64,000 nucleotides of DNA, taken from assembly GCA_963798745.1 (NCBI GenBank), contig CAWCUF010000003.1, positions 620,001 through 684,000 on the forward strand. The letters are read 5' to 3'. The position numbers and the translations under genes are program-made. Source of the DNA: Prado023 sp963798745. GTDB lineage: Bacteria; Actinomycetota; Actinomycetes; S36-B12; CAIYMF01. This document shows positions 16,041 through 23,555 of the stretch, piece by piece (position 1 is the stretch's first letter; every line of letters begins with the position of its first letter). A model generated the notes under the pieces. That model saw only the letters and a program-made list of their open reading frames with translations, did no database searches and had not been told where the DNA came from.

Positions 16041-17020
16041 CGGGCCACCTCCGCCGGTGCGCCCTGCGCGCCCATGGGCGGGGGCACCGGATCTGCGGTC
16101 AGCTGCAGGAACAGTGACTCCAGGCTGGTGCCGGCCGGAGACAGCTCGTGCAGCGACAGCCCGCGGGCGTGGGCTGCGTCGCCGACCTCCGGGCAATGGC
16201 GGTCGAGGATCACCGCCACGTTCGGGCTGTCGAACCGGGTCGCCGACCCCCAGCCCTGCTCCGAGACCAGGGCGGCCAGGCCGGCAGCGTCCGGGGAGCT
16301 GATCCGCACCGCCGGACGCGCCAACGCCTCCAGCTCGGCCAGTGACGACTCGTGCACCAGCCGGCCACGGGCGATGATCACGACGTCGTCGACGGTCTGC
16401 TCGACCTCCGAGAGCACGTGGCTGGAGATCAGCACCGTGCGGCCCTGCGCGGCCAGGTACCGCAGGAACTGCCGCAGCCACGCGATGCCCTCGGGGTCCA
16501 GGCCGTTGGCCGGCTCGTCGAGCAGCAGTACCTGGGGGTCACCGAGCAGTGTGGTGGCCAGGGCCAGCCGCTGGCGCATGCCCAGCGAGAACCCCCCCGC
16601 CCGCCGGTCCGCTGCTTCGGTGAGCCCGACCGCGGCCAGCACCTCGTCGCAGCGCGCGTCGTCGACGCCGATCTGGGGGGCGTAGACACGCAGGTGGTCC
16701 CGGGCCGTGCGTCCGGGGTGGAACGACGAGGCCTCGAGAGCCGATCCCACATGACGCGCGGGCTGACTCCGATCGGCGTAACGGTGGCCGCCAATCGTCG
16801 CGGTGCCCGCATCCGGGGTGGCCAGGCCGAGCAGCAGGCGCAGCGTGGTCGTCTTGCCGGCGCCGTTCGGGCCGAGGAAACCGGTGACCCGCCCGGGGGC
16901 GACCGTGAAGCTCAGGTCCTCGACGGCGTGCACCGGCCCGAATCGCTTGGACAGCCCCGCCACCTCCACCACACCGGCGTCGGGATCGAAACGCATGTCC
17001 AACTCAGGGGCCGCAGTCAT
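16037..17020 (-). CDS. ABC transporter ATP-binding protein (BcrA-like)
   Basis: A 327-residue ATPase. The Walker A is GPNGAGKTT, the Q-loop region is VGSALEASSFHPGRTARDHL, the signature is FSLGMRQRLALA, the Walker B is VLLLDEPANGLDPEG and the switch is LISSHVLSEVE. The FSLGM form of the signature and EPANGLDP are usual in BcrA/lantibiotic-type exporters. The last bases overlap the permease gene. The substrate may be an antimicrobial peptide or lipid, but no biosynthetic genes lie nearby. Confidence 0.92.
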   Translation of the reverse strand: MTAAPELDMRFDPDAGVVEVAGLSKRFGPVHAVEDLSFTVAPGRVTGFLGPNGAGKTTTLRLLLGLATPDAGTATIGGHRYADRSQPARHVGSALEASSFHPGRTARDHLRVYAPQIGVDDARCDEVLAAVGLTEAADRRAGGFSLGMRQRLALATTLLGDPQVLLLDEPANGLDPEGIAWLRQFLRYLAAQGRTVLISSHVLSEVEQTVDDVVIIARGRLVHESSLAELEALARPAVRISSPDAAGLAALVSEQGWGSATRFDSPNVAVILDRHCPEVGDAAHARGLSLHELSPAGTSLESLFLQLTADPVPPPMGAQGAPAEVAR

Positions 17021-17049
17021 GGCTCAAGCCTGCCATCCCGCGTCGCTCG

Positions 17050-17862
17050 TCACGCGGGCGCCTTCGGCCGTCGGGCGGCCCCGAGCAGCAGGCCGCCGAC
17101 CGACAGCAGCCCGCCGAGGGCCAGGACACACATCGGGATCTCAGTGGGGATGCCCAGGTGCGCCGTGATGCCCAGGATCCGCGAGAGCCCCAGGGGCAGC
17201 AGCGCGTTGAAGGTCGTCAGGGCGGCCTCCAGACCGGAGGCCACCATCAGGGCACCCAACCCGAGCATTCGCGTCGCGATCCCCACCAGCATCAGGCCCA
17301 GCGCCCGTGGTCGGGAGCGCCCGTACGAGCTGCGCAGCACCACGTAGGTGACGCCGAACAGCCAGAGGAAGGCCGCCACGGAGACGGTCGCGTACAGGGT
17401 GCGCCACGTCTCGTCGGTCCACATCCGGTACCAATAGCCCAGAGGTCCACGGGCCACGGTCACGCCGGACAGCAGCAGGGTCTTGGCCAGCAGGAATCTC
17501 GGCGTCCTCGGTCACGGCGAAGTCGGCCCGGCCGTCCGAGGCGATCGTCGGCCTGGAGCCGGTCCGGTCCGCGACGGCGGAGGCGAGGCGGTCAACCGCC
17601 TCGGAGAGCAGGGGGTCCTCGGCGTAGCCGTGCGGCATGGCGATCGAGGTGAGCGCAACCGGGGCGGCTGACGACACCTGTGATGATCCGGCGACCGGCA
17701 GCACCGGCTCGGTCGGCAGCGCCCTGTCGCTGTACGAGATGCCAGGGTGTCGTTCAGGCCGGTCGCCGCGAGGTAGCCCAGGAGCAGCGCGACCAACGCG
17801 TAGGCGACGGCGACCAGCGCCCAACGCCGCTCTGCCGAGGCAGCCTACGTCGAGGTGCTCAC
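17050..17862 (-). pseudogene. Disrupted integral membrane protein
   Basis: The gene can be rebuilt only by joining three frames. A GTG at 17862 gives VSTST and then an in-frame TAG. The frame continues AERRWALVAVAYALVALLLGYLA and GLNDTL, shifts near 17745 into GISYSDRALPTEPVLP and DPLLSEAVDRLASAV, and shifts again near 17500 into LLAKTLLLSGVTVARGPLGYWY and a long C-terminal membrane region ending RRPKAPA. I infer one original protein of ~270 residues with four or five membrane segments and one extracytoplasmic loop. The family was not recognised. The nonsense codon plus two shifts argues against a single sequencing error. Confidence 0.65.
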
Positions 17863-17899
17863 GGCGCCGATGCTAGTGCGCCTGCTCCAGGCACGTCCC

Positions 17900-17951
17900 T
17901 GCCCCGGCTGCACGCCGGGTGGTCGGGCCGGTCACCCGGCGGACCGGGGCA
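17900..17951. terminator. Nested hairpin downstream of the desaturase gene
   Basis: TGCCCCGG at 17900-17907 pairs with CCGGGGCA at 17944-17951. Inside it, GCCGGGTG pairs with CACCCGGC. The element begins 11 bases beyond the desaturase stop on the minus strand, the right place for a strong intrinsic-type terminator without a T-run. Confidence 0.6.
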
Positions 17952-17961
17952 GTCGCAGCGC

Positions 17962-19155
17962 TCAGGCTGCCCGCGCGTCCCCTTCCGGGGCTTGGTGAGC
18001 AGTCGGCGCCTTGACCCACTCGGGAGCCCGGTTGAACCGGCCGAACGCGTTGTTGGGCAGCGCCAGGCGCACCACCTTGTGCCACGCGGAAGCCACCTGC
18101 CGGGGCAGTGACCCGGTCACATAGGGCAGGCCGTTGCGCTCGAACAGGTCCCTGATCCGCGGGGATATCTCCTTGTACCGCGTGCTGGGCATGTCGGGGA
18201 ACAGGTGGTGCTCGATCTGGAACGACAGGTTGCCGGTCATCAGGTGCATCGCCGGGCTGCCGGAGATGTTGGCCGAGCCGACCATCTGGCGCACGTACCA
18301 CTCGCCCTTGGTCTCGCCCTCGATCGACGTCTTGGCGAAGGTCGCCACCCCCTCCGGGAAGTGCCCACACATGATCACCGAGTGGGTCCACACGTTGCGC
18401 GCCAGGTTCGCCACGAGGTTGGCGGTAAGCGTCGCGGTGAACGCCGGTATGGCGGCGAACGGGTTCACCAGGGCGGCCAGGCCCGGGTTGAGCAGGAAGT
18501 CCTTGCGCATCTGGCGGCCGATCTTGCCCAGCACCCTGCGCCCGTTGCGCCTGAAGTCGTCGTCCACCTTCTTCTTGCGCTTGTAGTACGCGCCGAGTTC
18601 GAGGTCGTAGGCAGCGATGGCGTACTCGAAGAACACCATGTTGACGACGTTGTAGAGCGGCTGGCCCAGGGTCGCCCTGGTCCAGCGCTGGTCCTCATCG
18701 ACCCGCATGATCCCGTAGCCCAGGTCGTTGTCGCGGCCCACCACGTTCGTGTACCGGTGGTGGATCTCGTTGTGCGAGTGCTTCCACATGTCCGAGGGCG
18801 CGGCGTTGTCCCACTCCCAGGTGGTGGAGTGGATCGCCGGGTCACGCATCCAGTCCCACTGGCCGTGCAGGATGTTGTGCCCCATCTCCATGTTCTCCAG
18901 GATCTTGGCCACCGACAGCCCAGCTGTGCCGAGGATCCACGCCGGTGGGAACAGGGCGAACAGCAGGACGCCCCTCGAGCCCAACTCGAGCAGCCGCTGG
19001 GCCTTGATCACGCGCCGGATGTAGGCCGCGTCCTGCTCGCCGAGGCTGGCGAAGACCTCCTCGCGCAGGGCGTCGAGTTCAGCGCCGATCGCCTCGATAT
19101 CGGCGTCGCTGAGGTGCTCCACCGGGTTGTCGGTGCGCTTCTGGATGACGGTCAT
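17962..19155 (-). CDS. Membrane fatty-acid/acyl-CoA desaturase (DesA3-like)
   Basis: A 397-residue di-iron membrane desaturase. The three histidine clusters are visible: GHNILHGQW (about residue 92), HSHNEIHHRY (about 126) and QIEHHLFPDMP (about 320). Membrane segments include VLLFALFPPAWILGTAGL and a central pair near LVNPFAAIPAFTATLTANL. It resembles mycobacterial Rv3229c (DesA3), a stearoyl-CoA delta-9 desaturase, and like it lies just downstream of its electron-transfer reductase. Oleic-type unsaturated fatty acid synthesis is the likely role. Confidence 0.9.
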   Translation of the reverse strand: MTVIQKRTDNPVEHLSDADIEAIGAELDALREEVFASLGEQDAAYIRRVIKAQRLLELGSRGVLLFALFPPAWILGTAGLSVAKILENMEMGHNILHGQWDWMRDPAIHSTTWEWDNAAPSDMWKHSHNEIHHRYTNVVGRDNDLGYGIMRVDEDQRWTRATLGQPLYNVVNMVFFEYAIAAYDLELGAYYKRKKKVDDDFRRNGRRVLGKIGRQMRKDFLLNPGLAALVNPFAAIPAFTATLTANLVANLARNVWTHSVIMCGHFPEGVATFAKTSIEGETKGEWYVRQMVGSANISGSPAMHLMTGNLSFQIEHHLFPDMPSTRYKEISPRIRDLFERNGLPYVTGSLPRQVASAWHKVVRLALPNNAFGRFNRAPEWVKAPTAHQAPEGDARAA

Positions 19156-19185
19156 GGGGTCTCCTCGGTCAGGGTCTGCGTTGGT

Positions 19186-19224
19186 GTGCACGGAATGGAC
19201 CACTCAGTTGTCGATTCCGTGCAC
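19186..19224. promoter_or_regulatory. Perfect inverted repeat between reductase and desaturase genes
   Basis: GTGCACGGAAT at 19186-19196 is the exact reverse complement of ATTCCGTGCAC at 19214-19224; the loop is 17 bases. It lies in the 99-base gap of an otherwise co-oriented gene pair. It could be a protein-binding dyad controlling the desaturase alone, or an RNA hairpin adjusting the reductase/desaturase ratio. Confidence 0.6.
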
Positions 19225-19254
19225 ATCGACGGGCGCGGGTCGGTGGGTGGTGGG

Positions 19255-20358
19255 CTAGACATCGAGCTCACAGGGACCGGCGGCGGCGTTGATGCAGGTC
19301 TGGACCTGGACACCGTCGCCGGGGGCGGCCGTGGTCAGGGTGCCGGTGCGCAGGTCGCGGACCGCGCCCGAGGCAAGCGGCACGACGCAGCCCATGCAGA
19401 TCCCCATGCGACAGCCCGAGGGCATGAGCAACCCGGCAGCCTCGCCGGCGTCCAGCAGCGGCGTGCCGCCGTCGGCCTGGACCTGGGTACCCCCGCGGGT
19501 GAACGTGACCGGGCCGCCGTCGCCGACGACGAGCACGGCGGCGCGGAACCGCTCGGTGTGCAGCTGGTCGGCCAGACCAGCGCCCGACCAGTGCTCCTCG
19601 AGGGCGTCGAGCATCCGGGTGGGACCGCAGGCCCAGGCCGTTCGCGTACGCCAGTCCGGGACGAGGGCGTCGAGTTCACGCGGGTGCAGGACGCGGTCGG
19701 TGTCGGTGTGGCGCTCGACCAGACCGATCTGCCCGGCGGCCGCCAGTGCGCGCAGCTCGTCTCCGAAGATGGCCGCCTGCGCCGTCGGCGCACTGTGCAC
19801 GACCACGGCGTCGAGATCACGCCCCTGGTGGCGCAGGATGCCCATCACCGGGGTGATTCCGCTGCCGGCGGTCACGAACAGCACACGTGGGTGGGTGGCC
19901 GCCGGGACCGTGAAGTCGCCGGCAGCCTGGTCGAGCTGCACGATCATCCCGGGCCGAGCGCGACGTACCAGGTGCTGGCTGACTCGTCCGTCGGGCATCG
20001 CCTTGACCGTGATGCTGATCAGCCCGTCGGTCCGCGGTCCGGAGGTGATCGAGTACGCGCGCCAGAGCCGCACACCGTCGACGTCCACGCCGATCCTGAT
20101 GTACTGGCCGGGGACGTGCCCGGCCCAGCCACGACCCGGGCGCAGCACGAGCGTGACCGCATCCGGGGTCTCGGGAACAATCGACTCGATCCGGGCCCGC
20201 AGGGCGGCCCCGCTGCGCAGGGGCGCGAGCAGGTCGAGGTAGTCCGCGGGCAGCAGGGGGGTCGTCACCGCGCCGAGTGCACGGCGCAGACCTTTGCCCA
20301 GGCCCGAGCGCAGGGAGGCATCCGGGCCAGTGCGCAGGAGAGCAGTGACAATCGACAT
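19255..20358 (-). CDS. Ferredoxin/flavin reductase partner of the desaturase
   Basis: A 367-residue protein. An N-terminal ~60 residues lead into an FNR-type FAD domain (RLWRAYSITSG, the R-x-Y-S motif), an NAD(P)-binding domain (FVTAGSGITPVMGIL; WACGPTRMLDALE) and a C-terminal plant-type [2Fe-2S] domain with Cys in GCRMGICMGC and a final Cys in QTCINAAAG. The architecture equals mycobacterial Rv3230c, which passes NADPH electrons to DesA3. It is the first gene of the desaturase unit and is divergent from a PucR regulator. Confidence 0.92.
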   Translation of the reverse strand: MSIVTALLRTGPDASLRSGLGKGLRRALGAVTTPLLPADYLDLLAPLRSGAALRARIESIVPETPDAVTLVLRPGRGWAGHVPGQYIRIGVDVDGVRLWRAYSITSGPRTDGLISITVKAMPDGRVSQHLVRRARPGMIVQLDQAAGDFTVPAATHPRVLFVTAGSGITPVMGILRHQGRDLDAVVVHSAPTAQAAIFGDELRALAAAGQIGLVERHTDTDRVLHPRELDALVPDWRTRTAWACGPTRMLDALEEHWSGAGLADQLHTERFRAAVLVVGDGGPVTFTRGGTQVQADGGTPLLDAGEAAGLLMPSGCRMGICMGCVVPLASGAVRDLRTGTLTTAAPGDGVQVQTCINAAAGPCELDV

Positions 20359-20379
20359 GCCTCGATCATTGGGCACTTC

Positions 20380-20392
20380 CGAGATAATCTCG
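20380..20392. promoter_or_regulatory. Perfect palindrome in the divergent reductase/pucR promoter region
   Basis: CGAGAT-A-ATCTCG is a perfect 13-base palindrome in the 94-base region between the divergent starts. It includes GATAAT, a good -10 candidate for the rightward gene, and on the other strand GATTAT. A palindrome overlapping both -10 regions suits an operator for the adjacent regulator. Confidence 0.5.
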
Positions 20393-20452
20393 TGACCCAC
20401 GATGGTGAAACTTCCCGCTCGAATTGTCTTCTGCGAACAAAGAGAGGAATCC

Positions 20453-21685
20453 GTGAGTGACGCCCAACCCCTGCAGGCGCACGCCAAGCCGCGTCTGAGC
20501 GCAACCACCCTGGCCGTGCTGCACGGGCAGCTGCACGAAGTGTCCCAGCAGACGATCGGCGCGGTCTCAGCCGAGGTACCCGCCTACCGCGACACCCTCG
20601 ACGCGGGCGCACAAGCGACCCTGGCCCAGGCCGTCGAGACCGCCCTGGGTGGCTTCCTGGCCCTGGCCGCGGCCGACCGCGACGCCAGCGCCCCATTGGC
20701 TCCGGCTCTGGAGGGCGCGCTGGTGCTCGGTCGGGTGGAGGCCCAGCAGGGCCGCTCGATGGACGCGCTGCTGGCCGCCTACCGGGTGGGCGCGCGCGTG
20801 GCCTGGCGCGGCCTGGCCACGGCAGCCGCGCAGTCGGGACTGCCGGCCCAGGACGTGGTGATCTTCGCCGAGTTGGTGTTCGCCTACATCGACGCCCTTT
20901 CCGCAGCCAGCGTGACCGGTCATGCCGAGGAGTTGGCGATCGCAGACCGCGCCCGGCAACGCGCCCTGGAACGATTGGCGCAGGCGCTGGTCCTCGGCGC
21001 CCCCGAGGAGGGTGGTCACGCAGCCGCCCGAGAGGCTGGCTGGAGTCCGCCGGCCGGGCTGGCCGCAGTGGTGCTGCCGGCCGCACGCGTGGACTCGGTG
21101 CTCGCCCGGATCGACCCGCGGACGCTGGTCCCGAGCCGGGACCTCCCCGACCTACCCGACGGAGCTGCGACCCTGCTCGTCGCTGATCCCGACGAGCGGC
21201 TGCTCGCCGGGCTGGCCCGCGGACTCGGCCCCGCGGCGGCGGTGCTGGGCCCGGTGCGCGCCTGGTCGGATGTGCGGGAGTCCTACCTGCGCGCCCTGCG
21301 CGGATGGGAACTCGGGCTGGCGGTCGGCGCCCCCGGGGGCGCGGTCCTGGACACCGAGGAGCACCTGCCCGAACTGCTGGTCGGGGCAGATCCCGGGGTG
21401 CTGGCCGACCTGCGCGCCCGCGCGCTGGCGCCGCTGGCTGACCTGCGCCCGGCGGTGGCCCAGCGACTCACCGAGACCCTGCGCGCGTGGCTGCTGCACC
21501 GGGGCCGGCGCGACGAGGTGGCCGCCGCCCTGTTCGTCCACCCCCAGACCGTGCGCTACCGGATGGGCCAGGTCCGCGCCCGCTACGGTGACGCGCTCGA
21601 CGACCCCCGGGTCACCCTGGAGTTGACGTTGGCTCTCACCCTGCCCGCGCCCACCGACTCCGCGGGCTCGCCAGCGGGCCGGTAG
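20453..21685 (+). CDS. PucR family transcriptional regulator
   Basis: A 410-residue protein. The N-terminal helical half has AYRVGARVAWRGLA and a RsbT-like pattern; a middle GGDEF-like region follows (ALRGWELGLAVGAPGG); the C-terminal PucR helix-turn-helix is LRAWLLHRGRRDEVAAALFVHPQTVRYRMGQVRARYG split by the usual turn. GTG at 20453 is preferred because GAGAGGA precedes it. It is divergent from the desaturase/reductase pair, so it probably controls it in response to a lipid-related signal. This is inferred from position. Confidence 0.88.
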   Translation: MSDAQPLQAHAKPRLSATTLAVLHGQLHEVSQQTIGAVSAEVPAYRDTLDAGAQATLAQAVETALGGFLALAAADRDASAPLAPALEGALVLGRVEAQQGRSMDALLAAYRVGARVAWRGLATAAAQSGLPAQDVVIFAELVFAYIDALSAASVTGHAEELAIADRARQRALERLAQALVLGAPEEGGHAAAREAGWSPPAGLAAVVLPAARVDSVLARIDPRTLVPSRDLPDLPDGAATLLVADPDERLLAGLARGLGPAAAVLGPVRAWSDVRESYLRALRGWELGLAVGAPGGAVLDTEEHLPELLVGADPGVLADLRARALAPLADLRPAVAQRLTETLRAWLLHRGRRDEVAAALFVHPQTVRYRMGQVRARYGDALDDPRVTLELTLALTLPAPTDSAGSPAGR

Positions 21686-21689
21686 CGCG

Positions 21690-21871
21690 CTGAGGTCTGG
21701 CCCCAGGGCTGGTCTGCGGACTCCGAGCGGGCGGAACTCGCAGCCGTCACCAGACCCCCCGCCCCACCGGACAGTTCCACCTGGCCGCCGTGGCACCCAC
21801 ACCAGTCCGAGCAGCAGAACCAGGGCCGCCAGCAACGCGAAACGGCGCACCGAATGGGGATGACTCGGCAT
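21690..21871 (-). other. Possible small membrane-protein gene with unresolved 3' end
   Basis: A very strong ribosome binding site (GAGGAGGGAG) precedes an ATG at 21871. The first residues are MPSHPHSVRRFALLAALVL, continuing LLGLVWVPRRPGG: a convincing basic N-terminus plus membrane segment. In frame, however, it would run deep into the regulator gene on the other strand (to 21152), which is unlikely. A different frame closes at 21583. The gene may be frameshifted or may not exist. Confidence 0.35.
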
Positions 21872-22004
21872 GGACGCTCCCTCCTCGGCGCGAAGTGGCG
21901 GGCGCGAACGTCGGATGCGCAACCCGACGCGAGGACGCGGTCGCGCCCGCGGCTCACGCCGGCTGGACCGGTATGGACCCACGCGCAACGGGAAGTATCA
22001 CGCC

Positions 22005-22259
22005 ATGAGCATCATGAGTTGGATTCGGCTCCAGACCAAGAAGGGGCTCCTGCACCTCTACGGCCCCCCCACCCTGGACGAGGAGAACGACCCCATCGTC
22101 GAGGCCGAGCGCGAGTACGCGCGGGCGGTGCGCGAGGAGGAGGCGGCCGACGCGCAGGAGGCTCGGGCGACCCAACCCGAGGAGGCCGACGAACCTGCCA
22201 GCCCAGGGCATCAAGATCCCGCCGACGAAGGAGCCGAGACCGGGGTCGACCCGCGCTGA
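22005..22259 (+). CDS. Small acidic protein of unknown function
   Basis: An 84-residue protein. The start region MSIMSWIRLQTKKGLLHLYG is amphipathic and basic; the rest is strongly acidic and alanine-rich (PTLDEENDPIVEAEREYARA, then EEEAADAQEARATQPEEADE), probably helical and then disordered. GGGAAG lies 10 bases upstream of the ATG. No family is recognised. It is convergent with the diguanylate cyclase gene. Confidence 0.55.
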   Translation: MSIMSWIRLQTKKGLLHLYGPPTLDEENDPIVEAEREYARAVREEEAADAQEARATQPEEADEPASPGHQDPADEGAETGVDPR

Positions 22260-22268
22260 CCCGCCTGC

Positions 22269-23555
22269 TCAGTCGGCCTGCACCGTGCGCCCTCCCCCCA
22301 GGGTCTTGGCCCGGTACATGGAGATGTCCGCGCGCTTGAGCGCGACATCGGTCAGGTCCTCGGACCCGACGAGGGTCAACCCGATGCTCAGGCGCATGCG
22401 CAGTCGGTGACCGTCGACCTCGAGCTCGGCACCCACGTTCGCGTGCACCTGCTCGGCGACCGCGTGCGCATCGCTGGCACACGTGATGCCCATGAGCAGT
22501 ACGACGAACTCGTCACCGCCGAACCGGGCGACCAGATCCTCTGCGCGCACGGATGCGCGCAGGCGGGCACCGACCTCGGCCAGCACCAGATCGCCGCCGC
22601 TGTGCCCCAGCGAGTCGTTGACCGCCTTGAAGTCGTCCAGGTCCAGGAACAACAGGGCCAGCCCCGCCCCGGCACGGGCCCGATGGCCCAGGATCGGGGC
22701 GACCGCGGCGACGAATCCCGAGCGGTTGAGCAGGCGGGTGAGACCGTCGTGGGTAGCCAGGTGCATCATCCGCTCACGCACGCTGCGCGACTCGGTGATG
22801 TCCAGATAGTGCGACACGTAGCGCGTGGCCGCCCCCCGTTCGTCGGTGAGCAGGCCGATGGAGTGCAGGGTCCAGGCCACTTCGCCGTCCGGGCGCCGCA
22901 GCAGCCGCTCACCTGAGGCTGACTCCAATTCCCCTGACTCCATGGCTTCGCGCACCTGCCGATCAGCAGCCACATCGCCGGGATCCAACAGGTCGCGCAG
23001 ACCGCGTCCGAGCAACCAGTCCGCGGGCGCCCCGAGCATCTCGCACAGAGCCGGGTTGACCTCGAGGAAGCAACCGTCGAGGTCCTCGAGGGCCATCCCG
23101 ATCGGGGCGGATTCGAACGTCAGCCTGGAGCGCCGCTCACTGGCGGCCAGAGCTCGCTGGGTCGCCCGCAGGGTCGTCACGTCCGTCACCACCGAGGCAC
23201 CGCCGATGACCTGCCCGTCGGCCGGGTCGCGCAGCCCGGCGGTACGCACCAGGTAGGCTCGCTGACCATCCTCGGACTCGACGTGGGTCATCGTCTCCTG
23301 ACCGGCGAGGGCAGCGCGGTAGATCGGCTCCAACTCGGCCCAGCGCTCGGGCGACAGGACCTCGCTGGCCAGGTGGCCCTCGGCCTCGGCGGTGCGCACC
23401 GTGTTGTCGGCCACTGCCTGCCCGCGGAACAGCCGGTAGCACAGGTCCCGGTCGAACACGATGACGGCCGCCCCCGGCATCGCATCGATGCCCAGGGCGA
23501 TCAAGGCGCCGCTGGGTCCGAGCCCCTGGGGGGTCAGTTCCGCTCGTGCAGCCAT
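22269..23555 (-). CDS. PAS-PAS-GGDEF diguanylate cyclase
   Basis: A 428-residue protein. PAS 1 is at about residues 25-130 (VIVFDRDLCYRLFRGQAVAD, typical of actinobacterial PAS/GGDEF proteins), PAS 2 at about 142-255 (SAPIGMALEDLDGCFLEVNP), and the GGDEF domain at 260-428 (THDGLTRLLNRSG; FLDLDDFKAVNDSLGHSGGD). The active-site GGDEF is intact at 346-350 and an inhibitory I-site RAED sits at 337-340, the expected five residues before it. It should make cyclic di-GMP from two GTP with product inhibition. Its first 22 bases overlap the end of the upstream EAL gene. Confidence 0.93.
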   Translation of the reverse strand: MAARAELTPQGLGPSGALIALGIDAMPGAAVIVFDRDLCYRLFRGQAVADNTVRTAEAEGHLASEVLSPERWAELEPIYRAALAGQETMTHVESEDGQRAYLVRTAGLRDPADGQVIGGASVVTDVTTLRATQRALAASERRSRLTFESAPIGMALEDLDGCFLEVNPALCEMLGAPADWLLGRGLRDLLDPGDVAADRQVREAMESGELESASGERLLRRPDGEVAWTLHSIGLLTDERGAATRYVSHYLDITESRSVRERMMHLATHDGLTRLLNRSGFVAAVAPILGHRARAGAGLALLFLDLDDFKAVNDSLGHSGGDLVLAEVGARLRASVRAEDLVARFGGDEFVVLLMGITCASDAHAVAEQVHANVGAELEVDGHRLRMRLSIGLTLVGSEDLTDVALKRADISMYRAKTLGGGRTVQAD

